DNA of 64,000 nt from Galeruca laticollis (taxonomy: Eukaryota > Arthropoda > Insecta > Coleoptera > Chrysomelidae): positions 53,426,222 through 53,490,221 of the forward strand of contig OY998179.1 in the NCBI GenBank assembly GCA_963921935.1. The letters are read 5' to 3'. Shown piece after piece: positions 22,881 to 34,464 of the stretch. Position 1 is the stretch's first letter. Every line of letters begins with the position of its first letter. The position numbers and the translations under genes were made by a program. A model generated the notes under the pieces. That model was not told where the DNA came from and searched no databases. It was given only the letters and a program-made list of their open reading frames with translations.

Positions 22881-23685
22881 TTAATAGATTTTGCCGTGAG
22901 ATGGTCAATTTATCTTCATAATGAAGAAATCTTCCTACTCAGCTACCCAAGAAAACAGTGAGTAAACTTTTCAAGATATATTACTCAGTAAAAATATGCC
23001 TACCACATTGAGTTAAAGGCAAATGAATTTAACATGATTGGAAACATTTCCAATTAGCGTTACTTGCAAAAAAAAGATAATGGTTTAACGAATTCGTATT
23101 TGGATTCTTCCCAGAAAATTATTTCAAAATTGATTTTCCACTATCCAGAAACAAAATGATGTTAATCAATGTTATTTATGTACCAACGACACAACATATC
23201 ACTTACATATGCATACTTATATTGTGGATATAATTACGTTGAGTTTTCCCAACGCACGATTAGAATGAAATGGTACAGAGAATCCGTTAGAATAGTTATC
23301 CAATTCCGAGCGGACTGTGCTTTCGTTATTATCACATGTAACTTGCTATTCGCCAAGTTAATATATTAATACACGATTCACTGAATAATGTGCGTCGAAA
23401 TTTGAATGGAAAACACATTCCAAGCACAAGGGTTGATTTGGGAAGATAGCACATTTAACAGTAATCCAAATGACAAACGTGTCTTACTCGTAATTCAGGT
23501 ATCTTTAGACAACCAACTATCTAGTATCAGTTTAATTTAACACGATTCAAGATATAGTAGTTTATTTCCTTATATGCGCCTCCGTGTCGATCTTGGTTGT
23601 TGTCCTGAAAAATCGGGATCTTCCAAATGAAGGCACAAATGAGCGTTTGGTTTCGCTGCTGAAATCCATTGTTTTGTGTTTTCCC
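22881..23685. other. No gene recognised
   Basis: AT-rich DNA; short open frames only, no recognisable domain or repeat. Confidence 0.5.
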
Positions 23686-23840
23686 ATGTTTCGATTAACA
23701 TCTTAGCTCCCAAATTTCACATTCTTATTTGGTTATACCGTGCTGAAGACGGTAAATGAGCCAGAAACATGCATGTACGCGGTTACCACTCAGTTTCAGT
23801 AGCCCTTTTTCTTTTTGCGTGAATTACCCTCTCTTTGTTG

Positions 23841-23841
<1 letters not shown>
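23686..23841 (+). repeat. Family C terminal unit, diverged single copy
   Basis: Same order of blocks as each arm of the 23.9-24.3 kb palindrome (CCCATGTTTC, TTGGTTATACCG, GAAACATGCATG, GCGGTTACCACT, AGTAGCCC), at lower identity, and ending directly at (TA)n. Confidence 0.85.
23737..23783 (+). ncRNA. Hammerhead-like ribozyme motif, family C copy 1
   Basis: Stem I ACCGTG (23737-23742) pairs with CGCGGT (23778-23783). The core is CTGAAGA (23743-23749); stem II is GG/CC with an 8 nt loop plus a C and an A unpaired; GAAA at 23764-23767; palindromic CATGCATG forms a short stem III; the cleavage triplet is GTA (23775-23777). This is a type I hammerhead layout with all core residues present. Stem II is weak. 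Confidence 0.55.

Positions 23842-23897
<56 letters not shown>
23842..23897. repeat. (TA)n microsatellite
   Basis: Pure TA dinucleotides between family C copy 1 and the palindrome. Confidence 0.97.
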
Positions 23898-23904
<7 letters not shown>

Positions 23905-23993
23905 CGAATAGTGCGTGACATATGAACAATAAGCAACGAATAGATTAGTGGGTATTGCACGCAAATAGAAGAAGGGGCTACTTAAAAGAGTGG

Positions 23994-24042
23994 TAACCGC
24001 AGACATGCATGTTTCTAGCTCATTAGCCGTCATCGGTACGGT
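23994..24042 (-). ncRNA. Hammerhead-like motif, left palindrome arm
   Basis: Mirror image of 24186-24232; same core with CCGATGA in place of CTGATGA. Confidence 0.45.
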
Positions 24043-24185
24043 ACAACCAAGAAAAGATGTGAAACATGAGAGCAAAGGTGTTGAATGAAACATGAGAAAA
24101 TATAACATCCTGCTGAATTCTGTTATATTTTCTCATGTTTCATTCAACACCTTTGCTCTCATGTTTCACATCTTTTCTTGGTTGT

Positions 24186-24232
24186 ACCGTACCGATGACG
24201 GCTAATGAGCTAGAAACATGCATGTCTGCGGT
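24186..24232 (+). ncRNA. Hammerhead-like motif, right palindrome arm
   Basis: Stem I ACCGTA (24186-24191) pairs with TGCGGT (24227-24232). Relative to copy 1 at 23737 the closing G-C pair is replaced by A-T on both strands, a compensatory change. The core reads CCGATGA (U4 changed to C), stem II GGCT/AGCT, GAAA, CATGCATG, GTC. The core substitution probably weakens or abolishes cleavage. Confidence 0.5.
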
Positions 24233-24296
24233 TACCACTCTTTTCAGTAGCCCCTTCTTCTATTTGCGTGCAATACCCACTAATCTATTCGTTGCT

Positions 24297-24300
<4 letters not shown>

Positions 24301-24347
<47 letters not shown>
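24301..24347. repeat. (TA)n microsatellite
   Basis: Begins directly at the palindrome's right end. Confidence 0.97.
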
Positions 24348-24349
<2 letters not shown>

Positions 24350-24610
24350 AATTAGAATTTTTTTAAATTCAATTTAGATAAATAAGGTGTATTACTATGA
24401 TGTTGAAAAATTTTATGGCGCCAACTTACCATTCAAAAGGTAAGTAAAATTTATTAATATGATTCAGAATGTGTTGTAGTTGTCTCAAATAAGTGTAAAT
24501 TCAACATAAGAATACAATATATATAAATAAATTTTGCAGAAAAAACCAAATAAGTCATTGGTTCACAATGAAAATATACAATTTGAAGACTAATGAAAAA
24601 AATAAAAATA

Positions 24611-26835
24611 TTTATTACACTTAGAGGTGGGACTTTGTGTCATCTTGTTCATAGAAGAGAACATATGCTTCTCCACTGACTAAACATTTCCACGATATTA
24701 ATAGCACCCTTCAATCGGTATATTCGTGCCACTGTCCCGTGTAAGGATGTCGGCTATGTGTTGTGTAGTGACCATTGTAAGTAGTTCCACTGTGATTTGA
24801 TATAGCGTAGAGATTGTACATACAAGGTGCCACATTATCAGCCGCGTAATGGCTCATATCAAGTCCTTCTATTGGAGAATCTATTGCAACATTAAGTTTT
24901 CCACTAAATTTTCCTGTTTGCGAAAAGCATTTCAGATGAATAACCAATGTTTTTGGAAATTCATGAATTGAGAATTATTTAGTGCATCGTCTTCGTTCCT
25001 TACATTTCGAACATGTTGGTTTCTCATCACCGTCGAGTGTTTCTTTTCTTGAAAACAAATCTAAGCATTGTGAAAGTCGTAATTGACCTGTTTTTTTGGA
25101 TATCGAGACTGATAAATCCCAAAAGAGATCGTATGTAACTGAACAGTGACCACAGTGTGTGCACTTGATTGTTGATTTTAATTGACCGACAAAGTTATCC
25201 ACAATCTTTGAGTGTCCATTCTCGGATATCTCAATCTAGATTCTTGTGCTTTATCAAGTTTGTCATCAATTCCTGTTAACATGGGCTTTGGTTTTCCATA
25301 TACCTTGTTGCTAATAGGTAACGAAGAAACTCCTGTGCATCATGTTGAGTATATCCCATGAACCTTGAAGTGGATCGCTGAATCTGACTTTTCAATGATA
25401 CTGTATTAACCGCTTTGTCTGAACTCTCTGGAGATCAAAGCTCTTGAATAACTTCAGCAAAGGCTTTAATTAGTGCTCCTTTCATGCTAGATATGTTTAT
25501 GCTAATAATTCTTATGTATGCGTCTTCGTTCTGATATTCTAATAGCCACCTGGTGTTTGATAGGCATTGGATAATACTATTCATGAAACATGTGTTACCA
25601 ATATTTTTGAGGCCATTGAGACCCAAAGATTTTTGGGGAATAGCCTTCATGGATCTGATTATGGAGATATTGTTAAGAGCTCTTTCGCCACTACTATCAT
25701 TGTCCGAATGATCTCGTATTCTATTATTGTCTTTCTCACTTGATCGGCGTGACAGGGAATTTGAATTAATGTTGTTTGCTATTGAATTGGAAGGAGATAT
25801 TGCGGTTTTGGAAAGTTTGGTTATTGTCGATAGATCATTGGTCTTGTTCACTTTGTTAATATATTCCTTGTTATCTACATCATTTTTAGACGTGTCCTTT
25901 TGTTCTTGTTGAGTCTGATCCCCTCTCTGAAAATCTTTAATCGAAAATGAAATGTATGAAGAGAAGTTGTCAACTCTAGGATTATTTTTAGAATGGCTGT
26001 TGATGTTTATTGATTCCTCAGTTACTACGACCCTATCGACATCTGACCCATTATTTTTTTTACGTCTTCATTCTCTTCCAATTTTGAATTTGACTGCAAA
26101 ACATCGGGGTTATTTAGACACTTGTTGAAGACAATGTAATTTTTTTTGGTCACCGAAACATTATTGCTAGATTTTTAAACTCTGGTTGATATTGCTTTTG
26201 TACTTAGTGGTTTCACTCCATTGGTCACATCAGAAATTTTGGATGTAACCGCAGGTGTCTTATTAGCGAGGTTAATACTATTTTTCACTGTTCTGGAGAG
26301 TTTGTCATTACAATTTTTACTCAAATCGGCTACTGATGCGTTATTTCCGTTATCATCTTCATCAGACAAATTGTCTGTATTAGTATTGTTAGAGTATGCC
26401 ACACAGTTAGTATAAATACCTTCCATTTGGTTGTTTACGTTTTCATTTGATGTTTTCAACTCTATTGATTGTAAACCAGTTTTATATTTTGTTTGGCCCA
26501 TGGATAATTCATTGCTAATAGGAATCGCATCTTTCTCTAGCATAGTCATCTTCTTCAGTATTCCTATGAATGGGACATCATCTGGCTGGTGCTTATCTTG
26601 AATTTTTTAGTACACTGAGGCCCAAAAGCTTGTGGAGGCATGATTTATAAAATTGTCAACGCATGTATAATCAGAAGGCACACATTCTGAAGAAGAGAAT
26701 GAAGATGTTAAATCAGAATTTCGGAAAAAGGAAAGATCACATGTTGTAGGGTCGGTAATGTGAGAAGATTTGAAATTGGTAGAAGAATTAGGTTTCTTAT
26801 GATTAGGTTTCATAAAAAGTTCTTCTAGAGGCTTA
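24611..26835 (-). pseudogene. USP2-like ubiquitin-specific protease pseudogene, intronless
   Basis: The minus strand encodes a USP deubiquitinase. A Ser/Asn/Lys-rich N-terminal region (about 26835-25660) is followed by the catalytic Cys box GLKNIGNTCFMNSIIQCLS (about 25630-25574). Then come QIQRSTSRFMGYTQHDAQEF (about 25385-25330), the CxxC zinc-finger pairs (CTHCGHC, CSKCKERRRC), the His box YNLYAISNHSGTTYNGHY (about 24825-24770) and the C-terminal AYVLFYEQDD. USPs remove ubiquitin from proteins. It is broken: in-frame stops near 26604, 26175, 25435 (at a Trp in relatives), about 24960 and 24711, and frameshifts near 26060 (A-run) and 25300. No introns are visible, so a retrocopy is likely. 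Confidence 0.85.
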
Positions 26836-29563
26836 GAACGGGGAAACGTACCGAGAAAACATGAAGCGTTTCCTCTTTGAATTACAATACTTATTTGTTG
26901 TATAAAAAAACAAAGTTGCTCTTCAATCATTGGTTCCTACTGATATTTTTTTTCAATTTCTTTAATGAATTTTGAGGCTTCATGACCTAGAACACCAGAG
27001 GTTTCAATTGCTATAGGAATAAAAATGTGAATTTTCTCCAAATTTTGGTATTTATTGATTTTAAAAGTTTCGCCTTGTAAAGCTGCCGCGCCTGCGGAAG
27101 TAGATATGGATCGGGCATGGGACGGAGTCCAAGTGTCAATGCAAGTGAAATCCCATATGACTAGTCCGCCGCGTTGCCATGGAATGAGGGTCATACCATC
27201 TGGACGTTTACCGTCGTCGCGGCAAGTACCTAACGGTTGGTCTCGTTTGATTAGGTCATTTACTGCAGAATGACGTGAAGAACTGCCGGCACTTAACTTG
27301 CAGCTAAGGCCGTGTCTTCCATATTCATCAACATCAGCTTCGCAACGACAGCGATGGTTTACACAAATTTTACAACCTAAACGGAGACCAGTAGAAATAT
27401 GGAAACATTCGTCATCTAAAAGCGTACCTAATGGGGCCGACGGTATAGCGTTCAACCATGCTCCTGATTCCTTTGAAAATGCTGCATTCAAACGAGCCTT
27501 GTCTGATAAATTGAAAGCTTTCTGAAGCAAATTTTCTTTTTCAATTATCAATAAAGGTATATACTAGGATTTTTGAAAGGATTTGTATTCATAAGGTACA
27601 ACTTTGTTAGACTTTAATGACTAAATATTTTCAGCCTCCAATAATAAATGTTCTTGAGTGTGGAAAAATATAGGCAGAATGTAATTAATGATTTTTTCTG
27701 AACTATTTAATGATGACAAAGAAGAAGGACGAGCTACTGGAGCGATTGAGCGAATTCCTAAACCACCATATGAAACAGGTAGTGAAGCTTGTTTCCAAGA
27801 AAGGTCCTCTAATTTAATGTTAATTAATGACTATAATGAATGACAAATGGCATTGTCAAAATTGATTAAGATATCATTATGTAATCAGGTCGGACTACAT
27901 CTTAAGTTATATGTTAATTTTGGAATTATTGGGCAATTCTTAAGAAGGTAATACGCAATATGTGTCGGTAACCAGGATAAACGAGATAACATTTCTTTCA
28001 TAAAGGTTAGTTTTTCATTGAAAGCTGATAGGAAGGATTCGTTCAATAGAGGAGCACCTAATAGAAATAAATTTTGTCTGTTGGTAGTTGTTATGCCTGG
28101 TGCTACAGAATAAAATTCATCAATGGCTAGATTATTTGGTGATTCTAAGAAAAATAACTCGCATTTGCTGAAATTGAGTTCAAGACCAATATCCTTGGAA
28201 CTGTTTATAATATATACGAGAGACTTGAATACGGAATTAGTATTACCATCTAAAGAACCATCATCAAGGTACCAAGCATTGAATTCTGTGTCAATGTTGC
28301 TTATGAGTTTGTGTATCGATATGCAAAAAAGGAGAGGTGCCAAAGGGTCCCCTTGTTGGACGCCTTTTTATTTATTTGTGAAAGGAAAAATTTTGAGTAC
28401 AATATCTGCTACAAGTTCTAATAAATGTATTGAAAGAATTTTTAACATCAATTTTTAGGAAAACTTTATTAATAACGTCTGAATGATAAGAGAAGAAACG
28501 TCTTGCTGCATGTGCAACTGCTTCACAACCACCTTTCGACCCGAAACCAAATTTTAATGGACGAAGAAAATATCCTAATTTGTCTCTGATGTTTGAATAA
28601 ATTATTTTCGCTACTAAACGACGGTAAACTGTACCAATAACAATTGGTCTGATACCTCCTGCTTCTTTAGTAGAAGCTAATACTGACGCTCCGAATAAAA
28701 TAGGACGAATATTGATGTCTGTGTGATTTAAAATATAATTACATAATTTACACAAAGATGATAAGACATTTTTTCCTGAAGGGCCAGCCAGCACTGTAAC
28801 GTATTAAATCTTGTAGATGTGAAGGTCTTAGAGAGTCTAAACCATCAGCAGAACTTGTTTTAAAAGAGTTCATTGCGTTACTAACAACTTCTTCTGTTAT
28901 AAGAATAGGAATAGGTTCCGAACTCAGAGTGGGGAATGTATTATTAAGTTTCTCTAAAGCATGTTTCAATTCTGTTAAAGTGGCTACACTGACATCAGCA
29001 AAACTGTCATCTGAAGCTAAGATTTTGATTGCGGATGTCAAGTCGCCGTCAGAAACTTTATTAATGACATTTTTAATTTTACAATTTTTTGATAAATTTA
29101 TGTTTTTCTGAACTGAGAAATTTGTGTTTTGCTGATCAGAGAAGTTCAAATAATGATCTATAGTTTGAAATGTTTTTAAATTATTCTTGATTATAGTAGA
29201 GAGAGATACTTTTTTATTAGAATTTTTAGAAGGAAGACTTGGAACATTGTATGGAAAAAGCGATAGATTTTCCTAGGTAGGAATAGAATTCTGTCTTACG
29301 CACTCATCAATCAGATTAGAGAACGCTGAGGCACAAAGATCCCTTGAAGCTTTTGGGACTCTTCTGATTACTGTTCGTTGGCTACTAAATTTTGCCAACT
29401 CAAGATGTAAATTCGTATCTTTCATTTCCTTTCCTTCAAAACTTTCTTTTGTAATCGAACTTAAATTTTGTTCACCATGGGTCTTGTTTGGATGTGTTTT
29501 TAAGCCTCGCTTCCTAAAAAATTTACCACATGTTTCACACTTTACTGTGACTGGCGCTGACAT
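26836..29563 (-). pseudogene. LINE with C2H2 finger, RT and restriction-like endonuclease
   Basis: Begins at ATG 29563 with one C2H2 finger (VKCETCGKFF ... THPNKTH). A single in-frame TAG at 29273 precedes the RT: SADGLDSLRPSHLQDLI (28840s), GGIRPIVIGTVYRRLVAKII, FGFGSKGGCEAVAHAARRF, VFLKIDVKNSFNT (motif A), then AWYLDDGSLDG (motif C, YLDD). The C-terminal part has a CCHC-like knuckle (CKICVNHRCRC ... GRHGLSC) and RDDGKRPDGMTLIPW ... GLVIWDFTCIDTW, which fits a PD-(D/E)xK restriction-like endonuclease. It ends near QRGNASCFLGTF. Frameshifts at about 28795 and 28350, stops at 27885 and 26937. This is an early-branching, R2/R4-type domain order; Utopia-like is possible but unverified. Confidence 0.75.
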
Positions 29564-30008
29564 CAAGCTTATATCATACAGAAGTTGGAGTTATGCAGTC
29601 CAGAAGAAAATTGTATAGGACAGGCCAGCTAACAGCAATTCAAAAGTTTGTTGGATTGTATCACGATTATTACAGGACACCAAATATCCATATCTATGGA
29701 TAGTAATTTCAATAGTCAATATAATTATTCCAACTTCCATTCTCCTTTTTCTTTGTATTATTTTCATCTGACAACCCCTTGACATATTTTTATTGGAAGA
29801 ATTGTAATATTAATCTATATCACCTTTTTCTTCAATATATTTTTTAATAAATTTATGTTATTTTAAATTTTAGAACATATATTGAACTATTGACAAATTC
29901 TTTGCTTTCAACAAATGATGTATTTTTTATTCTATCTCTAAATGACAATATTAAAATAATTTATATATATATATATATATATATTTGTAGGGTAATTTTT
30001 TTTTTATT
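29564..30008. other. Leader of LINE and intergenic sequence
   Basis: AT-rich; contains (TA)n at 29961-29985. No gene seen. Confidence 0.5.
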
Positions 30009-30190
30009 GGGGAATGCGGCAATGTGAGAGAAAACTCTGTTTAGATAATCCTAAGCTTTCGAAAATTTATTATTATCATTATCAAAGAATCTACAAAATC
30101 AATATTATATAAATTTAAAATATGTTTTAAAGTCAAAATATTTTTTACTTATTCTAATTAAGGTTGTTCAAAATAATATAATATCTATTT
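30009..30190 (-). repeat. Left inverted terminal arm of third PLE locus
   Basis: Reverse complement of 32938-33119 with few differences. Confidence 0.9.
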
Positions 30191-30301
30191 ATATGAAGAA
30201 GCATCATTGTACAATTTTAGGGTAAAAATATTTGAATTGGCATATTATCAAATTGATGACAATTTCTGACAAGTTGATGTTGTCATAGAAAAGATTTTTT
30301 C

Positions 30302-30302
<1 letters not shown>

Positions 30303-30378
<76 letters not shown>
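30303..30378. repeat. (TA)n microsatellite
   Basis: TA dinucleotides with CA and TG interruptions. Confidence 0.95.
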
Positions 30379-30379
<1 letters not shown>

Positions 30380-30464
30380 TATAAACAATATTAGTCTTAT
30401 ATATTTACTTTTATTATGAAATTAGATGATGAATATTTTATACTTAGAATTTTTTATTTAGATT

Positions 30465-30566
30465 TGGCTAGCTCAGTTGGTTATTATTATATTGTTTTGT
30501 AATTAATTTTATTTTAATTATTCGGGAGCATGAAACCCTTTCTACTCTTCGAGTCCTGGCATTCAA
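30465..30566 (+). ncRNA. tRNA-like relic (possible SINE head)
   Basis: TGGCTAGCTCAGTTGGTTA fits the pol III A box and tRNA D arm, and TCTTCGAGTCC resembles the B box about 70 bp downstream. The anticodon and T stems do not pair properly, so it is not a functional tRNA gene. Confidence 0.3.
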
Positions 30567-30599
30567 AACATATTACCTTCCTTTAAATAACAGAAACAC

Positions 30600-32320
30600 T
30601 TTACTTACAACAACATTTAATTTTAAATTCAATAATTTATATGTGATAATAATAATTGGAGACGCCTATGGTCACCTCTCAAGAAATTATTGATTTTATA
30701 TTTTGAACGGTGCGCATGCTCAAATCCAGTCATGCGTAAAATGAACATAATTTAATAACGTGAGATGGAGCTTCTGTGCTTATTAGTATGACATAGAATT
30801 AACAATCAAGAAACATTTAGATGGTTTAAAACATACCAGAATTTATGTGAAGAATATACATGAAAATGTTATCAATATGCTGTGGAAGAAAAGTATTAAT
30901 AGATTTATGGAATTATTATACAATTTTAAACAGATAGACAGATTACATGGAAACAAGTTAAGCATCATCTTATGATAAAATGGCGTACGTACTTTAGAAT
31001 TATTCATTTATTGAACTTAGGCCTTTATGTTATTATTAAAGATTTAATTTATTAACTAATTAAATAAAGTCCGTTTCCTTTATATTTTAGATCGATCATT
31101 GCTGTGAATGTTTATCACAATACGAAATTATGCAATAATTTGAGTTTTTTCTTATTATTGGCCAATAATAGTTTAAAAGAACACTGACCTGATGCTCTGG
31201 AATTGGGATAACTCTCCTGGACCCCAGGAATACTTCTCTGCAGTTCCAATACCAATTTCTGGAGAAATTCTGCTGGTTTTTTTTTGCAGAACAACTGTGT
31301 CTGATTATCGGTGAGTACTACACAAGATTGTTTTTCATAGTTATGTTAAAATTTATTAAGTTATTTAGGGAATTTCATAAAAATTTCGGGAACACTCTAA
31401 CACACAGTACACACCTATCGACGCCACTTCCAATAATCCACGCTTCCTCTCGATTTTCACTTTTTTCCAACAAACAAAGTCTTTTGTTTGTTTTCAGGTC
31501 ACTATCTCCCAAAGTTTGTTTCAATACTTGTTGATTGCAAATTTTATCTGTCATTTTGTTTCTAACCAATCAGATATTGTCCTATGCAATTGAATTATTT
31601 GATTTGGGTTTACTTAATAGAAAAGTTCATAAATATACTATTTCACATTTCTAATACACTTGTAGAGAGTCTTTTGAAATTTAATCATACAAATAAATTA
31701 GAGTTGGTTATATACATAGATTTTGTTTAAATAGTTCTATCTAATATTGTCATAAACAATCTATTATTGTTACAATTATATAACTTAAATCATAAATCCT
31801 TTTATGTATTCTCCATCTAATTCTTGTATTAACTTATTTCTACTAATGCAATTAATAAATTATTATTTAATCCTATGTTCATTTTACAGACATATATCAT
31901 TTTTCTTTATGTTTAATTGTTTATCTATGAAAAACTATACTCCTTATTCTAATAAATATTTATATTTGTATTCTAATGTAACTACTTATATCTTAAATTC
32001 TCTTGACTTGTTTATATAATTGTTTCTTTTTAGGTGAACAGCTGATCACGTTACAGAAGATATTCTTCGTCTTAGGCAACTTTATTTACATCATTACATT
32101 GGTTAGGCAATCTCTATATTTTATGTTATTATTAAGGTAATTTCTTTATTTACTATATTGTTATAGGCTATTATTTAATATATCTTTACTTGATATGCTT
32201 TTAAATTGAGAAAAGTGTTTCCTTTTTAATTGTGTTTTCTTAAATTATATTATTTTCATACATTTTCATACTAGCAACATATTTTTATAGTACTAATTCT
32301 CTTAATATCTATGATATCTG
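30600..32320. other. No gene recognised
   Basis: AT-rich interior of the third PLE locus; only short frames of low complexity. Confidence 0.5.
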
Positions 32321-32321
32321 G

Positions 32322-32327
<6 letters not shown>

Positions 32328-32412
<85 letters not shown>
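32328..32412. repeat. (TA)n microsatellite
   Basis: TA dinucleotides with two TG interruptions. Confidence 0.95.
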
Positions 32413-32416
<4 letters not shown>

Positions 32417-32485
32417 GTACATTAGTATAGGATATAATACAATGTTTACTATACTCTTATTATATTTAAATGAAATATAAGTAAA

Positions 32486-32890
32486 TCAATGAAAAGAATT
32501 CTCCTCTATAACGACTTGATCTCCATTATTATCTTTTTTGTCGAATGATAATAAATAACTATAAATTGAATTCAGATTCTGAATATCAGTTCTCTTATTT
32601 AAACAATTATTCTCTCGAGCAATGATTGTCATTTCCAAGGAAATTCTTTCAGAGTAATTGTCTTCTTTACACAAAATTTTGAAGTTTTTATAATCAAATA
32701 TGAGTTTTGTTGAGAAAACCTGTTCTGCTAATGCTGAACGTTCTGAGTATAGTCTTGAATCACTCTTATGTAGAGCTAAGCGCTTAGTAATTTTTTGGGA
32801 AGTCTGACCCACATATACATATTCGCATGTAGAGCATGTTAATCTATATACAACATTAGAACGTTCAGTATAAGGATCAATTTCTTTCAA
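32486..32890 (-). CDS. PLE GIY-YIG endonuclease domain, 5' truncated
   Basis: The 134-codon frame reads SNVVYRLTCSTCEYVYVGQT, the GIY-YIG motif with the PLE CxxC insert, then KITKRLALHKSD (the catalytic Arg and His region) and SERISLEMTIIARENNCLNK (Glu-containing end), finishing with LNSIYSYLLSF, which matches the C-terminal end of the PLE at 56.1 kb. Residues 15-110 span the whole nuclease fold with no stop, but the RT upstream is absent and the frame starts at the junction with the inverted arm. The nuclease would make the target nick for retrotransposition. Confidence 0.85.
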   Translation of the reverse strand: MKEIDPYTERSNVVYRLTCSTCEYVYVGQTSQKITKRLALHKSDSRLYSERSALAEQVFSTKLIFDYKNFKILCKEDNYSERISLEMTIIARENNCLNKRTDIQNLNSIYSYLLSFDKKDNNGDQVVIEENSFH

Positions 32891-32937
32891 TTTCCTAAAG
32901 ACACGATTGAATTGTACAATGATGTTTCTTCATATAA

Positions 32938-33119
32938 ATAGGTATTATATTATTGTGAACAACCTCAATTAGAGTAAGTAAAAAATATTTTTACTTTAAA
33001 ACATATTTTAAATTTATATAATATTTATCTTGTAGATTCTTTGATAATGATAATAATAAATTATCGAAAGCTTAGGATTATCTAAACAGAGTTTCCATTT
33101 TCACATTGCCGCATTCCCC
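32938..33119 (+). repeat. Right inverted terminal arm of third PLE locus
   Basis: Contains a degenerate hammerhead-like order at 33041-33069: TTGATAA, T, stem GATAAT/ATTATC, GAAA. Two core positions differ from CTGANGA. Confidence 0.85.
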
Positions 33120-33131
33120 GCTATATATATA

Positions 33132-34464
33132 CGAGGGCAATTCAGAAACTAACCTCCGGTTGATTTAAAAAAATACACCAAGTTAAGTAAAAATATTTTA
33201 ATATATACATCTTACAACTACATCTTTGCACTATTTTTCGACATAGTCTCCATAACGATTGAGGCACTTATCGTATCTCTTCACAAGCTTTGAAATTCCT
33301 TCTGCATAAAAATCACCCGCTTGTGCCTTGAGCCAGCCTGTGACCGCATCTTTGAGCTCTTCGTCGTCATCAAACCGCTGGGACCCGAGCCATTTCTTCA
33401 TATGCATGAAGAGGTGATAATCGCTGGGCGCCAGATCTGGGCTGTAAGGTGGATGGTTGAAAACGTCCCACTTGAAGGACTCAAGAAGGGCTGTTGTTCT
33501 GCGAGCAGAGTGAGGACGGGCGTTATCGTGCAAAAAAACGATACCGGAAGTCAGCATACCACGGCGTTTGTTCTGTATAGCCCGTCGTAATGTTTTTAGT
33601 GTTTCACAGTACACGTCTTGATTAATGGTCATCCCACGTTCGATGAATTCAACCAACAACACCCCTTTGGCATCCCAAAACACCGTTGCCATCAGTTTTC
33701 TGGCAGAAAAATCTTGCCGGGCTTTTTTTGGTTTGGTAGGCGAATCTGAATGTGCCCACATCTTTGATTGTTCTTTTGTCTCAGGGTTCACGTACTTAAT
33801 CCAGGTTTCGTCACCGGTCACGATTCTGTTTAACAATGGTTCTCCTTCGTCCTCATAACGTGACAGAAAGTCTAATGCAGAGGCCATTCTTTGACTTTTG
33901 TGGTGGTCGGTAAGAATTTTGGGCACCCATCGTGCACAGAACTTACGGTAACCCAATCTTGCTGTCACTATCTCGTACAAAAGAGTCTTAGAAATCTGTG
34001 GAAAATCAGTAGACAACTCCGCCATTGTGAAACGTGGGTTTTCACGAACTTTTGCATCAACTGTCTGAACGAGTTCGTCAGTCACCAAGGATGGTCTACC
34101 ACTCCTCTCTTCATCATGAACGTTTTCTCGTCCACTTTTAAATAAACGTACCCATTCACGGACAACTCCTTCACTCATAACTTTTGGTCCGTACACGGCA
34201 CAAAGCTCACGATGAATAGCTGCTGCAGAGTATCCTTTGGCTGTAAAAAACCTTATAACAGCACGCACTTCACATTTGGCGGGATTTTCTATTGCAGCAC
34301 ACATTTCAAACTGCCACAAAAACTAAACTAGCGCAGGTACGATGTTCACTCGACTACGGCTTGATGCCGACTGACCTGCTGAGCGTGTGAATGCACAGAT
34401 GGCGCGCTACTCCCCCCACTACCCGCACTGTGACCAATCGGAGGTTAGTTTCTGAATTGCCCTC

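Larger units (their letters stand above)
23928..24300. repeat. Near-perfect palindrome, 180 bp arms, 13 bp spacer
   Basis: Arms 23928-24107 and 24121-24300 are inverted copies with about one visible mismatch; the spacer is TCCTGCTGAATTC. Each arm is a family C unit with an outward-pointing end. Both apparent reading frames across it (including the isoleucine-tyrosine tails) are by-products. Confidence 0.95.
30009..33119. mobile_element. Penelope-like element, third locus, with ~182 bp terminal inverted repeats
   Basis: Ends GGGGAATGCGGCAATGTG (30009) and its inverse ending at 33119; the arms 30009-30190 and 32938-33119 match closely. The only coding remnant is a minus-strand GIY-YIG domain at 32486-32890, right beside the right arm, so RT is missing. 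Between 30191 and 32485 there is AT-rich noncoding DNA with two (TA)n tracts and a tRNA-like segment. Both outer sides lie close to (TA)n. Confidence 0.7.

Noticed and set aside
23824..24377. Two frames with an identical N-terminal peptide and isoleucine-tyrosine tails
   Set aside because: They are the two arms of the palindrome read outward into (TA)n; not a duplicated gene.
24611..26835. A real multi-exon USP2 gene with stops removed by splicing
   Set aside because: Homology is continuous across the stops (for example Trp to TGA at 25435, Lys to TAA at about 24960) with no GT-AG intron needed, so the stops are mutations.
30465..30566. Functional tRNA gene
   Set aside because: Only the D-arm and B-box-like parts fit; anticodon and T stems do not pair and the acceptor ends are not complementary.
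33321..34145. Three plus-strand frames of 77-89 codons
   Set aside because: They lie opposite the intact mariner transposase and show no domains.
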